A stretch of 64,000 nt of DNA from Actinoplanes sp. L3-i22 (GCF_019704555.1 NZ_AP024745.1:2476001-2540000); one strand, 5' to 3'; shown: positions 35,001-42,923, numbered from the stretch's first letter. Program-made: numbers and translations. The notes: generated from the sequence alone by a model not told the origin.

Positions 35001-36160
35001 CCACCCGCAAGCCCGCCGAGGTGCTGCACGGCCACGCCACCGCGGTCGTCGACATGGCGTTCGACCGGGACGCGGCCACGCTCTGGACCAGCGACCAGGA
35101 GGGCCTGACGCTGATCTGGGACCTGCGCGGCGAGCGGCGGTTCGTGGCGCACCGCGTGCTCCCGGACCTCGGCGGTCCCGCGATCACCGACGTCGCGATC
35201 GCTCCGGACGGCGGCACGGCCGCGTTCGCGTCGACCGTCACCGCCGGCGGCCGCCCGCACGGCCGGCTGAGCATCGTCGACCTGGGCAGCGGCCGGGCCC
35301 GGGCGGTGATCGACACCGGACCCGGCGGGCTGCGTGGCATCGCCTGGCGCCCGGGCGGTGGCCAGCTCGCGACGTCCGGCCAGGACGGGTTCGTCCGGGT
35401 CTGGAACTCGGCTACCGGCCGGCGGGTGGTCGAGCGTCAACTGTCGTACGCCGCGGTGCCCGGCCTCGTCTACTCCCGCGACGGCACCCGGCTGATCGTC
35501 ACCGACGACCGGGTGCAGCAGCTGGACGCCGACCGCCTGCGGCCGGTCACCGAGCTGGTGCAGCTGCCCGGCGCGCCGGCCCAGCGCTCGGTGCTCAGCC
35601 CCGACGGGCGCACGCTGGTGGCGTTCGCCGCGCCGCCCGGCGGGACGGCCCGTACCGTCGCAGTAGTTGATCTTGATGATCATCGCTCCCGCGAGTGGGG
35701 GATCGGCGTCGCCGGGGTCGCGGCCGCCTTCGCCCCCGACGGCCGCCGCCTCGCCGTCACCGGCTACGCCGGCGAGGTGGAACTGCTCGACACGGCCACC
35801 GGCGCGCCGGTCCGGGCCGCGGTCGACGCCCACGACGGCCCGGCCGGCCCGGCCGCCTTCTCGGCCGACGGCCGGACGATCGTGGTCGGCGGCACCGACG
35901 GGCGGGTCACCGTGTGGGACGGCCGCACCGGCGAGCCGCTCGGCGCCATCGCCCCCGCGCCGCCGGGCGTGCGCACCTACCCCACGTTCCTGCCCGACGG
36001 GCACACCGTCCTGATCGTCTCCTCGGACGGGGCCACGCACACCTGGGACGCGCGCCCGGCCGAGTGGATCGCCGAGGCCTGCCGCATCGTCGGCCGCGAC
36101 CTGACCCCGGCGGAACGCGCCCAGGCCGCCGGCGACCAGATGCCCGCGCACGCCTGCTGA
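32021..36160 (+). CDS. SARP-type (BTAD) regulator with nSTAND1 NTPase, membrane helix and WD40 repeats
   Basis: 1,379 residues. An OmpR-like winged helix (1-90: LGPLTIGGDGPPVRVGPRDR, LAEAIWGDRPPPSWRKVLHG) is followed by a BTAD helical domain (95-245). Then comes an nSTAND1 ATPase (about 255-600) with Walker A AGASGSGKSS near 297 and VVDQCEEV as the Walker B region. A membrane helix lies near 655 (MLLAAAVVLLVVAGGAAAY), and about 700 residues of WD40-like repeats (SPDGRLLAAA, AFDRDAATLWTSD, WDLRG) end the chain. A membrane-anchored DNA-binding switch is implied. ATG 32021 follows CCGAGG closely; a slightly earlier start is possible. It may act on neighbours such as the divergent exported protein. 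Confidence 0.9.
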   Translation: MAVAVLGPLTIGGDGPPVRVGPRDRVVLAALVAAGGEALRLDRLAEAIWGDRPPPSWRKVLHGCVARLRRRLGAAAIVTVPDGYRIALAASEIDARCFERLLGRSRELLLLDAPDHALFVAGEALALWRGPALPELEAWEPGRIEAGRLAELRLDAEELRVEAALRAGRQIEVLADAQAQVAAAPLRERRWALLAEAQYRSGRQSEALAGLRRARQVLGAELGLDPGPELAEIERAILRQDPSLRPVPPPPAESACPYLGLVAYDVGDAETFFGRAEETAECLRRLAATGVLVVAGASGSGKSSLVRAGVAAALRRPGRPVTVLRPGHHPMASLIALPASGPPPPLVVDQCEEVVTLCRDPAERAAFLDALAAHAERAPLVVALRADRLGAVGDHPAFARLVETGLYLLGAMREPQLRTAVEEPARHAGLVLETGLVDLLVRDVEGEPGALPLLSHALRQTWRRRAGRTLTVAGYRAIGGIRGAVANTAEDLYEQTPAEYRPVLRDLLLRLVAVTPDGEANRGRVPRRLVTTGPGQEQVLEDLVAARLVTADRDTVSLAHEALTRVWPRLRSWLDEDAEGQRIRRHLSIAADAWEAMSRPDSELYRGARLARAAEWRDRDAPGLNPTEEAFLTAARDLADAERALAVRAHRRLRMLLAAAVVLLVVAGGAAAYAARQADRAGAAAVAAEARRISALAQTTGNADQSLLLAAGAVRMDDTAVTRAGLLAALARNPQLIGALRGPERVPSRLGISGDGSALVVLNGAHLGIFDTRTQAGSWQAAEVPADEFPAAVAIRPDGGQIAIPYGSVGTSAIRLVDPRRPAVRSVQAVRPAFDAAATAAAYSPDGQRLAVVYRMDRHTFSQVRVWSVAAFDRPPAILTTAASSDAVRFSRDGRRLCTTGPEGQVVFDVATGRRLRSYALPDPPLEPSPDGRLFAAAGPRAGEVVLIDAGSGRERARLAGGGTARVQQLRFSPDGRLLAAAAADNSTTVWTLATRKPAEVLHGHATAVVDMAFDRDAATLWTSDQEGLTLIWDLRGERRFVAHRVLPDLGGPAITDVAIAPDGGTAAFASTVTAGGRPHGRLSIVDLGSGRARAVIDTGPGGLRGIAWRPGGGQLATSGQDGFVRVWNSATGRRVVERQLSYAAVPGLVYSRDGTRLIVTDDRVQQLDADRLRPVTELVQLPGAPAQRSVLSPDGRTLVAFAAPPGGTARTVAVVDLDDHRSREWGIGVAGVAAAFAPDGRRLAVTGYAGEVELLDTATGAPVRAAVDAHDGPAGPAAFSADGRTIVVGGTDGRVTVWDGRTGEPLGAIAPAPPGVRTYPTFLPDGHTVLIVSSDGATHTWDARPAEWIAEACRIVGRDLTPAERAQAAGDQMPAHAC

Positions 36161-36195
36161 CCGTCGTTCCGCCGCCGACCCGGCCGCCCGCCGGC

Positions 36196-36225
36196 ACAAG
36201 ATTAGTACTAGTGTACGAATCTTGT
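36196..36225. promoter_or_regulatory. AT-rich inverted repeat (operator or terminator)
   Basis: ACAAGATTAGTAC and GTACGAATCTTGT pair at 12 of 13 positions around TAGT. It lies 36 bases after the WD40 regulator stop and 45 before the next start. It is strikingly AT-rich for this DNA, which favours a regulator-binding site; termination of the regulator gene is the alternative. Confidence 0.5.
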
Positions 36226-36269
36226 CGGCGGGGCTGTCTGGCCCGGACCTACGACCGGGAGTGGGCGGC

Positions 36270-36896
36270 ATGCGGATGACGCGAGCGACCGCGACACCGT
36301 GCCCGAGGGGCGCTGCCCGCCGTGAGCGGCCCGCCTCGTCGCCGCTGGCGGCCCCGGAGTCGGCGATCGTCGAGTACGCGCGCACCCTCGCCCGGCACGT
36401 CGACCGGACCGGGTCCGGCCCGGCGAGCTGGGCCTACCCGACCTCCGCGCATCTGCTGCTGGCCGAGGGCCGGCTGTTCACGCCCGCCCCGCTGTCGGCG
36501 GCGACCCGCCGGACGCCGGGCTGGCGCTGCTACCGCAACGCCGCGACCGTCGCCCGCCGGCACGGCCTGCTCTACGCCGAGGGCCTGGCGGCGACCCGGA
36601 TCGCGGGCACGTTCTGGAGCTTCCCGCACGCGTGGTGCGTCACGCCGGAGGGCAACGCCGTCGACCCGACCTGGGAGTCCGGCCACGGCCTGGCCTACCT
36701 CGGCATCGCGCTCACCGACCCGGCCCACTGGCCGACCGACCAGCAGGGCAGCCTCCTCGAGGACCACGCCCACGGCACCCCGCTGCTGCGCGACGGCGTC
36801 CCCGACGACATGACCGCTCCACTGGGCCGCCCGATCCCGGCGCCGAGGCAGGGGATGCGTGGCGCTCCATTGAGGACTGACGGGCATTGTCTATGA
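36270..36896 (+). CDS. Cysteine-protease/transglutaminase-like protein, unknown function
   Basis: 208 residues from ATG 36270 (ATG 36276 is possible). A Cys-His-Asp triad is suggested by WRCYRNAATVARRHGLLYAEG, quoted in part (CYRNAATVARRHGLLYAEG), then FPHAWCVTPEGNAVDPTW: Cys, His and Asp in the order of papain/transglutaminase folds. The DPTW motif after HAW is common to a poorly described family of small actinobacterial proteins. No signal peptide is seen. Downstream is a DUF574 methyltransferase. Substrate unknown. Confidence 0.65.
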   Translation: MRMTRATATPCPRGAARRERPASSPLAAPESAIVEYARTLARHVDRTGSGPASWAYPTSAHLLLAEGRLFTPAPLSAATRRTPGWRCYRNAATVARRHGLLYAEGLAATRIAGTFWSFPHAWCVTPEGNAVDPTWESGHGLAYLGIALTDPAHWPTDQQGSLLEDHAHGTPLLRDGVPDDMTAPLGRPIPAPRQGMRGAPLRTDGHCL

Positions 36897-36933
36897 TCAC
36901 TGTCTGGTGGCCGCCCTGTCGGAGGAGAGTTCG

Positions 36934-37710
36934 ATGACCGATCCCGCGATCGACATGACCCGGCCGAGCAGTGCCCGGGTGTGGAACTACCTGCTGGGCG
37001 GCAAGGACAACTTCGCCGTCGACCGGGAGCTGGGGGAGGCGCTGCGGTCGGCGAACCCGGGGATCGCGGCGGTCGCCCAGTCCCAGCGGAAGTTCCTGAG
37101 CAACGCGGTCACGCTGCTCGCCGGTGAACTGGGCATCCGGCAGTTCCTGGACATCGGCACCGGGCTGCCGACCGCGGACAACACGCACGAGGTCGCACAG
37201 CGGACGGCGCCCGAGTCGCGGATCGTCTACGTCGACAACGATCCGCTGGTCCTCACCCACGCCCGCGCGCTGCTGACCAGCTCGTCCGAGGGCGCGACCG
37301 CGTACGTGGACTCCAACGTCGAGGACCCGGAGCGGATCCTGAGCGAGGCCGCCCGGACGCTCGACCTCAGCAAGCCGGTCGCGCTGACCATGATCGGCAT
37401 TCTGGGCAACGTCGCCGACTACGCCGAGGCCCGCTCGATCGTCGAGCGGCTCCTCGCCGCCGTGCCGTCGGGCAGCTACCTGGCGGTGAGCGACGGGACG
37501 AGCACCAGCGCCCAGAGTGTGGAGAGCCAGCGGGTCGCCAGCAAGAGCGGCCACCCGTACAACCTGCGTACGCCCGAGGAGATCGGCGCCTACTTCGAGG
37601 GCCTGGAGCTGCTCGAACCCGGCCTGGTGCCGACCTCGCTGTGGCGGCCCGAGCCCGGGACCGAGCCGGCCGCCCTCGACGTCTACTGCGCGGTGGGCCG
37701 CAAGCCCTGA
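36934..37710 (+). CDS. DUF574 (S-adenosyl methyltransferase-like) protein
   Basis: 258 residues from ATG 36934 with GGAGGAG seven bases upstream. The DUF574 signature is complete: RPSSARVWNYLLGGKDNFAVD, quoted in part (SARVWNYLLGGKDNFAVD), RKFLSNAVTLLA, QFLDIGTGLPTADNTHEVAQ and VYVDNDPLVLTHARALL. The fold binds SAM, but no substrate is known for this many-copy actinomycete family. Confidence 0.93.
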   Translation: MTDPAIDMTRPSSARVWNYLLGGKDNFAVDRELGEALRSANPGIAAVAQSQRKFLSNAVTLLAGELGIRQFLDIGTGLPTADNTHEVAQRTAPESRIVYVDNDPLVLTHARALLTSSSEGATAYVDSNVEDPERILSEAARTLDLSKPVALTMIGILGNVADYAEARSIVERLLAAVPSGSYLAVSDGTSTSAQSVESQRVASKSGHPYNLRTPEEIGAYFEGLELLEPGLVPTSLWRPEPGTEPAALDVYCAVGRKP

Positions 37711-37866
37711 CGCGCCACTCCGCTGCCGGCCCAGCGGCGTGCGGCCGTCGCGGATGAAACAACGACCACCGAAGATCAACCCCATGCCTGGGTACGACGT
37801 CAGCCCTGTCATGTTGACGTATTGACTGGATCGACTTGATTGATCAATGTTGACGCTCGTTGCGTA

Positions 37867-37908
37867 CATGTACATGTTGATGTCATATGGACCGTCAACA
37901 TGTACATG
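37867..37908. repeat. 14-bp perfect inverted repeat, AT-rich
   Basis: CATGTACATGTTGA (37867-37880) and TCAACATGTACATG (37895-37908) flank 14 bases. Each arm holds the smaller palindrome CATGTACATG. Further TGTTGAC and TTGATTGATCAA elements lie just upstream (37805-37855). The 371-bp gap 37711-38081 has no gene. Confidence 0.7.
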
Positions 37909-37912
37909 CACG

Positions 37913-37977
37913 GCAGTGCACAGACGCAGTGCACAGACGCAGTGCACAGGCGCAGTGCACAGGCGCAGTGCACAGAC
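37913..37977. repeat. Five tandem 13-bp repeats (iteron-like)
   Basis: GCAGTGCACAGAC, GCAGTGCACAGAC, GCAGTGCACAGGC, GCAGTGCACAGGC, GCAGTGCACAGAC, followed by a partial copy GCGGTGC. Each unit contains the palindrome GTGCAC. The array lies between the inverted repeat and the P450 gene. It could be a multi-site operator or a replication-type iteron set; spacing is too short for CRISPR. Confidence 0.75.
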
Positions 37978-38081
37978 GCGGTGCGCTCGAGCGGCCGTCG
38001 CGGAGGAGACAGCGGCGAGCGGCGCTGACGGGTAACGGCTGAGCGGTGGCGCCGGCCGGGGTGGTTGGCGAGGATGTCGGG

Positions 38082-39260
38082 ATGATCGACACGGCCCGGC
38101 GTCATGAATTTCGTGTGCTCGCGTCCGCTCACCCCAAACTGCCGGTGCTGCTCACCGCCGGCCGGTTCGCCCGGCGGCTGCGGCGGGTGCCGCGGATCGG
38201 GTGGGTCACCTCGGATCCGCTGACCGCGCGGCGGATCCTCAACGATCCGGAGCACTTCACGCTGCTCGGCGAGGGTGGCGTCGGCCACCTGTGGGCGCAG
38301 GTGCTCGGCGACTGGGTCTACGAGATCTTCGACGGGCCGGGGCACCACCAGCTGCGGACCCGGACCCGGGATCTGTTCACCGACGAGAACGCCCGCCTGC
38401 TCACCGAGCGGGTGGTCGGCCCGCGGCTGGCGGAGGCCGGTGCGGAGCTGCGGGCCGGGCGGACCGTCGACATCGCCGACCTGGCCCGGGTGCTGGTCGG
38501 CCGGATCGTCGCGGACCTGTTGCGGATTCCGGTGACCGAGGCGGGCGACGACGCGTACCGGAAGATTTTTGCCACCGGTGAGGAGCTCGCCTCCTTGGCC
38601 CTCGGCACCACCGCCTCCACTCACCTGGCCCCGGAGACGATCGCCCGGGCGAAGGTGATCGTGAGCCGGCTGACCGCGAACGTCGCCGGTTCCTGGCGGA
38701 CCGCGCCGCCGGAGACCGTGCTCGGCCGCTGCCGTGAGCTGGGCCTGGAGCAGCAGCAGGCGGAGGGCCTGGCGACGCTGCTGATGGTGGCCGGGACCGA
38801 GACGGCGGCCAGCGCGATGGCCCGGACCGTGGCGCTGCTGCACGACACCGGCGCGCAGCATCGGCTGCTGCGGGAGCCGGAGCTGCTGCCCGACGCGGTG
38901 CGCGAGGGGCTGCGGGTGACCACGCCGGCGCCGCTGATCGGCCGCGCGGTCGCCGCCGACGTGACGGTCGACGGGCGGCTGCTGCGGGCCGGGGAGCGGG
39001 TCCTGATGCTGACCTACACCGCGAACAACGCGGCCGGCGGCTTCGACCTGGACCGCGGCTACCTTCCGGACCAGCGGCAACTCTGGTTCGGCGCGGGGCG
39101 GCACCTGTGCCTGGGCGCGCCGGTCGCCCGCGCCGAGATCACCGGGATGCTGCAGACCCTGCTGGACACCGGCCGCCCGTGGCGGATCGGCGGCCGCGCT
39201 TACCGCAAGCGGGTGCTGATCCCGTCCTACGCCGCGCTGCCGGTCTCGATCGCCGCGTAG
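38082..39260 (+). CDS. Cytochrome P450
   Basis: 392 residues from ATG 38082; GTG 38046 would add twelve. The I-helix oxygen-binding motif is AGTETAAS (237-244), ExxR is EGLR (275-278), and the heme loop FGAGRHLCLGAP puts the ligand at Cys343. Soluble bacterial type, needs ferredoxin partners not coded nearby. It ends 34 bases inside the convergent flavin monooxygenase gene. Substrate unknown; a linked oxidative pair is possible but the genes face each other. Confidence 0.92.
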   Translation: MIDTARRHEFRVLASAHPKLPVLLTAGRFARRLRRVPRIGWVTSDPLTARRILNDPEHFTLLGEGGVGHLWAQVLGDWVYEIFDGPGHHQLRTRTRDLFTDENARLLTERVVGPRLAEAGAELRAGRTVDIADLARVLVGRIVADLLRIPVTEAGDDAYRKIFATGEELASLALGTTASTHLAPETIARAKVIVSRLTANVAGSWRTAPPETVLGRCRELGLEQQQAEGLATLLMVAGTETAASAMARTVALLHDTGAQHRLLREPELLPDAVREGLRVTTPAPLIGRAVAADVTVDGRLLRAGERVLMLTYTANNAAGGFDLDRGYLPDQRQLWFGAGRHLCLGAPVARAEITGMLQTLLDTGRPWRIGGRAYRKRVLIPSYAALPVSIAA

Positions 39261-40396
39261 ACGTCGTACTCGTGGATCCAGCCGACCATCTGCGGCAGCC
39301 CCGCCAGCCGGGCGTTCCGCTCGTCGGCGGCCGGCCCGTCCGGCACCTGGAAACAGGTCGCGTTCGCTCGCGAGCCCAGCTGGATCTGCCGCGTCCGGGT
39401 CTTCCGTAGCTGCTCATAGCGCTGGAGTGCCTTTTCAAAAGACAAACCGATGGAGAGGTACGCCGCCAGGGCCGCCGCGTCCTCGACCGCCTGGTTCGTG
39501 CCCTGTCCGGCGTGCGGGAGCATCGGGTGGGCGGCGTCCCCGAGCAGCGTGACCCGGCCGGTGCTCCACCGTCGCAACGGCTCCCGGTCGTAGAGCGCCC
39601 ACCGCCCGGTCTCCGCCGAGTTGGCCAGCAGCTCGGTGACGACCGGGCTCCAGCCCTGGAACGCGGCGACCGCCTCGGCCGGCTCGCACCGGGCCGACCA
39701 GGATTCGAGGGTCCATTCCGGGTCCGGCACATACGCCACGAAGTTGATCAGCTCGCCGCCGCGCACCGGATAGGCGACCAGGTGCCGGCCGGGGCCGAGG
39801 AAGAAGGTCAGCCCGAACCGGTCGCCGCCGGGCACCCGGTCGACCGGGACCAGGCCGCGGAAGCAGCTCATCGCCGAGAAGACCGGCTCCTCCGGGGCGG
39901 TCACGTGGTCGCGCACCGCGGAGCGCAGGCCGTCCGCGCCGACCACCACGTCCGCCTCGGCGGTCGACCCGTCCGCGAAGGTGAGCCCGACGCCGTCCGG
40001 CGACTCGTCCACGGCCACGCAGCGGTGGCCCAGGTGCGGCTCACCGTCGTACGCCGAAAGCAGTAATTGATGGAAATCGGCCCGGTGCAGACCCAGGAAC
40101 GGGCCCCCGAACCGCTGCTCGTACCAGTCGCCCATCGGGTGCTCGAAGAAGATGTCGCCGCCGCGCCAGTGGTGGAACTCGATGCGATGCAGGTTCGCGG
40201 AGATGTCCCGAACCGCCTTGCCGAGACCGAGCGCGTCGAGCACCCGCATCCCGTTACCGCCCAGCGACACCCCGGCGCCGATCTCGCTCAGCTCGCTCGC
40301 CTGGTCGTAGACGTCGACCTGGAAGCCCTTCCGCTGCAACGCGATCGCCGCGGTCAGCCCGCCGATCCCCGACCCGACAACCGCAACCCGTGCCAT
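39227..40396 (-). CDS. FAD-dependent aromatic-ring monooxygenase-like oxidoreductase
   Basis: 389 residues from ATG 40396; 15 more residues would need a start at 40441. The FAD fingerprint is VAVVGSGIGGLTAAIALQ, the DG motif is VVVGADGLRSAVR, and the second FAD contact is LLGDAAHPMLPHAGQG. This is the salicylate-hydroxylase/PHBH group that hydroxylates aromatic or polyketide substrates with NAD(P)H. The substrate is unknown. A palindrome lies 40 bases upstream. Confidence 0.9.
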   Translation of the reverse strand: MARVAVVGSGIGGLTAAIALQRKGFQVDVYDQASELSEIGAGVSLGGNGMRVLDALGLGKAVRDISANLHRIEFHHWRGGDIFFEHPMGDWYEQRFGGPFLGLHRADFHQLLLSAYDGEPHLGHRCVAVDESPDGVGLTFADGSTAEADVVVGADGLRSAVRDHVTAPEEPVFSAMSCFRGLVPVDRVPGGDRFGLTFFLGPGRHLVAYPVRGGELINFVAYVPDPEWTLESWSARCEPAEAVAAFQGWSPVVTELLANSAETGRWALYDREPLRRWSTGRVTLLGDAAHPMLPHAGQGTNQAVEDAAALAAYLSIGLSFEKALQRYEQLRKTRTRQIQLGSRANATCFQVPDGPAADERNARLAGLPQMVGWIHEYDVYAAIETGSAA

Positions 40397-40435
40397 GCCC
40401 AACCCCCGTGGTCGACCCTCGTCGAGGTAATCGAA

Positions 40436-40446
40436 CCTCATTGAGG
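40436..40446. promoter_or_regulatory. Small palindrome upstream of the monooxygenase
   Basis: CCTCATTGAGG, with further ACCTC/GAGG elements on both sides (40417-40453). Located 40 bases before the gene start on the minus strand. Possible operator; no regulator gene is adjacent. Confidence 0.3.
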
Positions 40447-40480
40447 TCCACTGAGGAAGGGCATGGCGTTCCTAGGTTGA

Positions 40481-41248
40481 TCAGTACTTCTGCTTGGTGA
40501 CCGATCGGATCCAGGCCGCGATGTTGTCGGTGCGGGCGGCATTTTCCACGCCGGTGTGCGGGCAGCTGGGACCGTTGCTGACCACGCCGGCCAGGGTCGC
40601 GACGCCGCGGCGCTCGGTGAAGTACGGCGCGCCGGAGTCGTAGGGGCAGGGGGTGGTGTCCGGCTGCGGGGCGTAGCCGTTCAGCCCGAGCACCGCGTCG
40701 TCCACCGACACGATGATCAGCTGGCCGGTCTGCAGCCGGGTCGCCGGAACGGGGTTGGTGCTGGTCAGCGAGCCGTAACCGGTGACTCGCAGCACCGTGC
40801 CGACCTTCGGCTCGCGAAAGCCGACCCGGATCGGGCGCACGTCGCGGATCGGCTTCTCCAGCTTGGCCAGCGAGACGTCGGCGGTCGCGGACTGCTTGAC
40901 CGCGACCACCTTGAGCTCGTGGCCGCCGGTGCCGGTCAGGTCGGTGCGACCGACGGTCGCGGTGGTCAGGTCGGCGACCGGGTACTCCACCCGGACGCCG
41001 TTGGCGTCCCGGAAGCAGTGCCCGGCCGTGATCACCCACTGCGGGGCGATCAGCGCGCCGGAGCAGGCGCTGTTGCGCCTGCCACCGTCCGCGGTGGGGA
41101 TGCCGGTCATGGTGAGTTTGACGGAGAAGCGGTACTTGCCGATCGGCACGGGTTCGCCGTTGGCGACGGCGCTCGCGGGAACGGCGCTCCCGGCGAGCAC
41201 GCTCAGGAAGGTGATGGCCGCGATGGCCCAGCGGGTCCTGCCTCGCAC
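40481..41248 (-). CDS. Secreted trypsin-like serine protease (S1)
   Basis: 255 residues from GTG 41248, chosen because AAAGGA sits eight bases upstream; ATG 41278 lacks such a site. The signal peptide is WAIAAITFLSVLAGSAVPASA. The catalytic triad is His77 (TAGHC), Asp124 (ATADVSLA) and Ser205 (DSGAP). Cysteine pairs match disulfides of the family. No long propeptide or prodomain. Probably a general exo-protease. Confidence 0.9.
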   Translation of the reverse strand: MRGRTRWAIAAITFLSVLAGSAVPASAVANGEPVPIGKYRFSVKLTMTGIPTADGGRRNSACSGALIAPQWVITAGHCFRDANGVRVEYPVADLTTATVGRTDLTGTGGHELKVVAVKQSATADVSLAKLEKPIRDVRPIRVGFREPKVGTVLRVTGYGSLTSTNPVPATRLQTGQLIIVSVDDAVLGLNGYAPQPDTTPCPYDSGAPYFTERRGVATLAGVVSNGPSCPHTGVENAARTDNIAAWIRSVTKQKY

Positions 41249-41325
41249 AGTGATAGTCCTTTCCGGACAGTCAGGCATCGGACCGTATCGACCCTAACCA
41301 CTGAGTCAACCCGCAAACCTGACAA

Positions 41326-41354
41326 ACGGGCCCCGGCTCGGTGCCGGGGCCCGT
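41326..41354. terminator. 12-bp perfect stem-loop after the cellulase gene
   Basis: ACGGGCCCCGGC and GCCGGGGCCCGT around TCGGT, six bases past the cellulase stop (minus strand). Strong GC stem with no T-run. Confidence 0.75.
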
Positions 41355-41359
41355 CCGTC

Positions 41360-42751
41360 TCAGGAGGCGGTGCAGGTCAGCGTGGGAGTGGTGACGTTGC
41401 CGGAGGCGATCAGACCGAATTCGGCGGAGGCGCCGGGCTGCAGGGCCCCGTTCCACGAGACGTTGCGGACGGTCGTGGTGGTTCCACTGACGGTCAGCGT
41501 GCCGTTCCAGACCTGACTGATCGACTGGCCGGAGCCGAGCGTCCAGGACACCGTCCAGCCGGACGTCACCCTGCTGCCCGCGGTGACCTTGACGGTCGCC
41601 TGGAAGCCGCCCTGCCACGCGCTCGCCACCGTGAGGACCGCGGTGCAGCCGGTCCCGGCGGGGATCGAGGGCGAGGTGGACGGGGAGGATGACGGCGAGG
41701 TGGACGGAGACGTCGAGGGGGACGTCGACGGCGAGGCCGAGGAGGACGACGGCGAGGCGGTCGGCGAGCTGGTCACCGGCGGGTTCGGCGCGGAGCTGGC
41801 CAGGCTGTACGCGAGGTCGGGCTGGAACGACCCGGCCGCGTACCTGCAGCCGTCGGCCTCACCGGGCGGCTTCACCCAGAGGTACGCGTCCACGTCGCCG
41901 TCGTTCGTCGCGGTCGTCGGGTAGGCCCCGATCCGCCGGTCGGTGTTGTCGTCCCCGCACCAGTCGCCGGACGCCCCGCCGTTGCGGCTGGTGTCCACGA
42001 CCAGGTGCTTCCCGCTGACGCCGCGCCCGTTGAGCGCGCCGATGACCGCCTTGCCGAAGTTGACCTCGGCCGACGTGGCGTTGAAGTTCGACACGTTGGT
42101 GTAGAAGCCGTCCGCGTCCGCGACACCGGCCGCGACCAGACGGCCGGCCTGCTCGGCGGCGCTGTTCCAGGCCGAGTGGCCGGCGTCCAGGTAGACCTTG
42201 GCGTTCGGGTTCGCCGCCTTCAGCGTCCGGGTCGCGGTGGCCAGGGCCTGGTCGCGGGCGGTGATCTCGCTCGAGCTCAGGCACGTCTGCAGCGCGATCG
42301 AGTCCGGTTCCAGGATCACGATCGCGGTCCGGTTGCCGAGGTTCGCGGCGACCGCGTTGATCCAGCTCTGGTACTGGGTGAGGTCCGGCGCGCCGCCGGC
42401 GCTGGCGCCGCCGCAGTCCCGGTTCGGGATGGCGTAGGCGGTCAGGACCGGGATCTGGTTGGCGGCGTTCGCCGCGCCGACGTACGACGACACGTCCGCG
42501 CCGATCGTGGACAGGTTGAAGTTGCTCAGCCAGTGCGAGGCGGGCTGGCTGGCGACCTTGTCGCGGATCACGGCGGTCCGGGAGTCGTTCGGGTTGGCGG
42601 CCACCCACCGGGCGACCGCGGTGCCGGTGTCGCGGTAGAGGGCGCCGCTGATCGTGCCGGCTTCGGCGGTGCCGCCGGTGATCAGGACGGCGCCGGCCGC
42701 GACGGTGGCACCGGCGGCGGCCGCGGTGAGCCATCTGAGGCGAGGGGACAT
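41360..42751 (-). CDS. Secreted GH6 cellulase with C-terminal CBM2
   Basis: 463 residues. Signal peptide cleaves after AEA near 31. The GH6 catalytic domain (about 35-318) has the expected acids: Asp112 (PNRDCGG), Asp150 in LEPDSIAL and Asp300 in KPPGEADG. A Ser/Thr/Pro linker with TSPS repeats (about 321-366) joins a CBM2 cellulose-binding module (about 368-463, Cys at both ends). The TSPS linker is seen in DNA as a short tandem repeat at 41690-41765. The enzyme cleaves beta-1,4-glucan outside the cell. A CebR-type operator lies 30 bases upstream, so induction by cello-oligosaccharides is expected. Confidence 0.94.
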   Translation of the reverse strand: MSPRLRWLTAAAAGATVAAGAVLITGGTAEAGTISGALYRDTGTAVARWVAANPNDSRTAVIRDKVASQPASHWLSNFNLSTIGADVSSYVGAANAANQIPVLTAYAIPNRDCGGASAGGAPDLTQYQSWINAVAANLGNRTAIVILEPDSIALQTCLSSSEITARDQALATATRTLKAANPNAKVYLDAGHSAWNSAAEQAGRLVAAGVADADGFYTNVSNFNATSAEVNFGKAVIGALNGRGVSGKHLVVDTSRNGGASGDWCGDDNTDRRIGAYPTTATNDGDVDAYLWVKPPGEADGCRYAAGSFQPDLAYSLASSAPNPPVTSSPTASPSSSSASPSTSPSTSPSTSPSSSPSTSPSIPAGTGCTAVLTVASAWQGGFQATVKVTAGSRVTSGWTVSWTLGSGQSISQVWNGTLTVSGTTTTVRNVSWNGALQPGASAEFGLIASGNVTTPTLTCTAS

Positions 42752-42780
42752 GGCTTTCCTCCGAGGGGAGAGGGGCCTTC

Positions 42781-42794
42781 TGGGAGCGCTCCCA
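42781..42794. promoter_or_regulatory. CebR-type operator of the cellulase gene
   Basis: TGGGAGCGCTCCCA is a perfect 14-bp palindrome and matches the known CebR (LacI family) box of actinomycete cellulase genes. It lies 30 bases before the GH6 start. Confidence 0.88.
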
Positions 42795-42889
42795 CCGTAA
42801 CGATGCCGTCATCAGTTAGCAATCCGTGGGAATCGATGTCCGCCGCCGATGATCTTCAGGCGGTTCAGGGAATTGCGTGACCAGGGGTT

Positions 42890-42923
42890 TTAGGGCACCC
42901 TAAGCTAGGTAAGCCTAACCAGG
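42890..42923. promoter_or_regulatory. Iron-box pair (IdeR/DtxR/DmdR type) ahead of bfd
   Basis: CTAGGTAAGCCTAACCAGG (42905-42923) agrees with the iron-box consensus at 14 of 19 positions by my count. Directly upstream TTAGGGCACCCTAA has perfect TTAGGG/CCCTAA arms and may be a second, weaker site. They lie 35-65 bases before the bfd start. Confidence 0.75.

Noticed and set aside
37913..37977. Tandem repeats as a CRISPR array
   Set aside because: Units are 13 bp and directly adjacent without spacers, and no cas gene is present.
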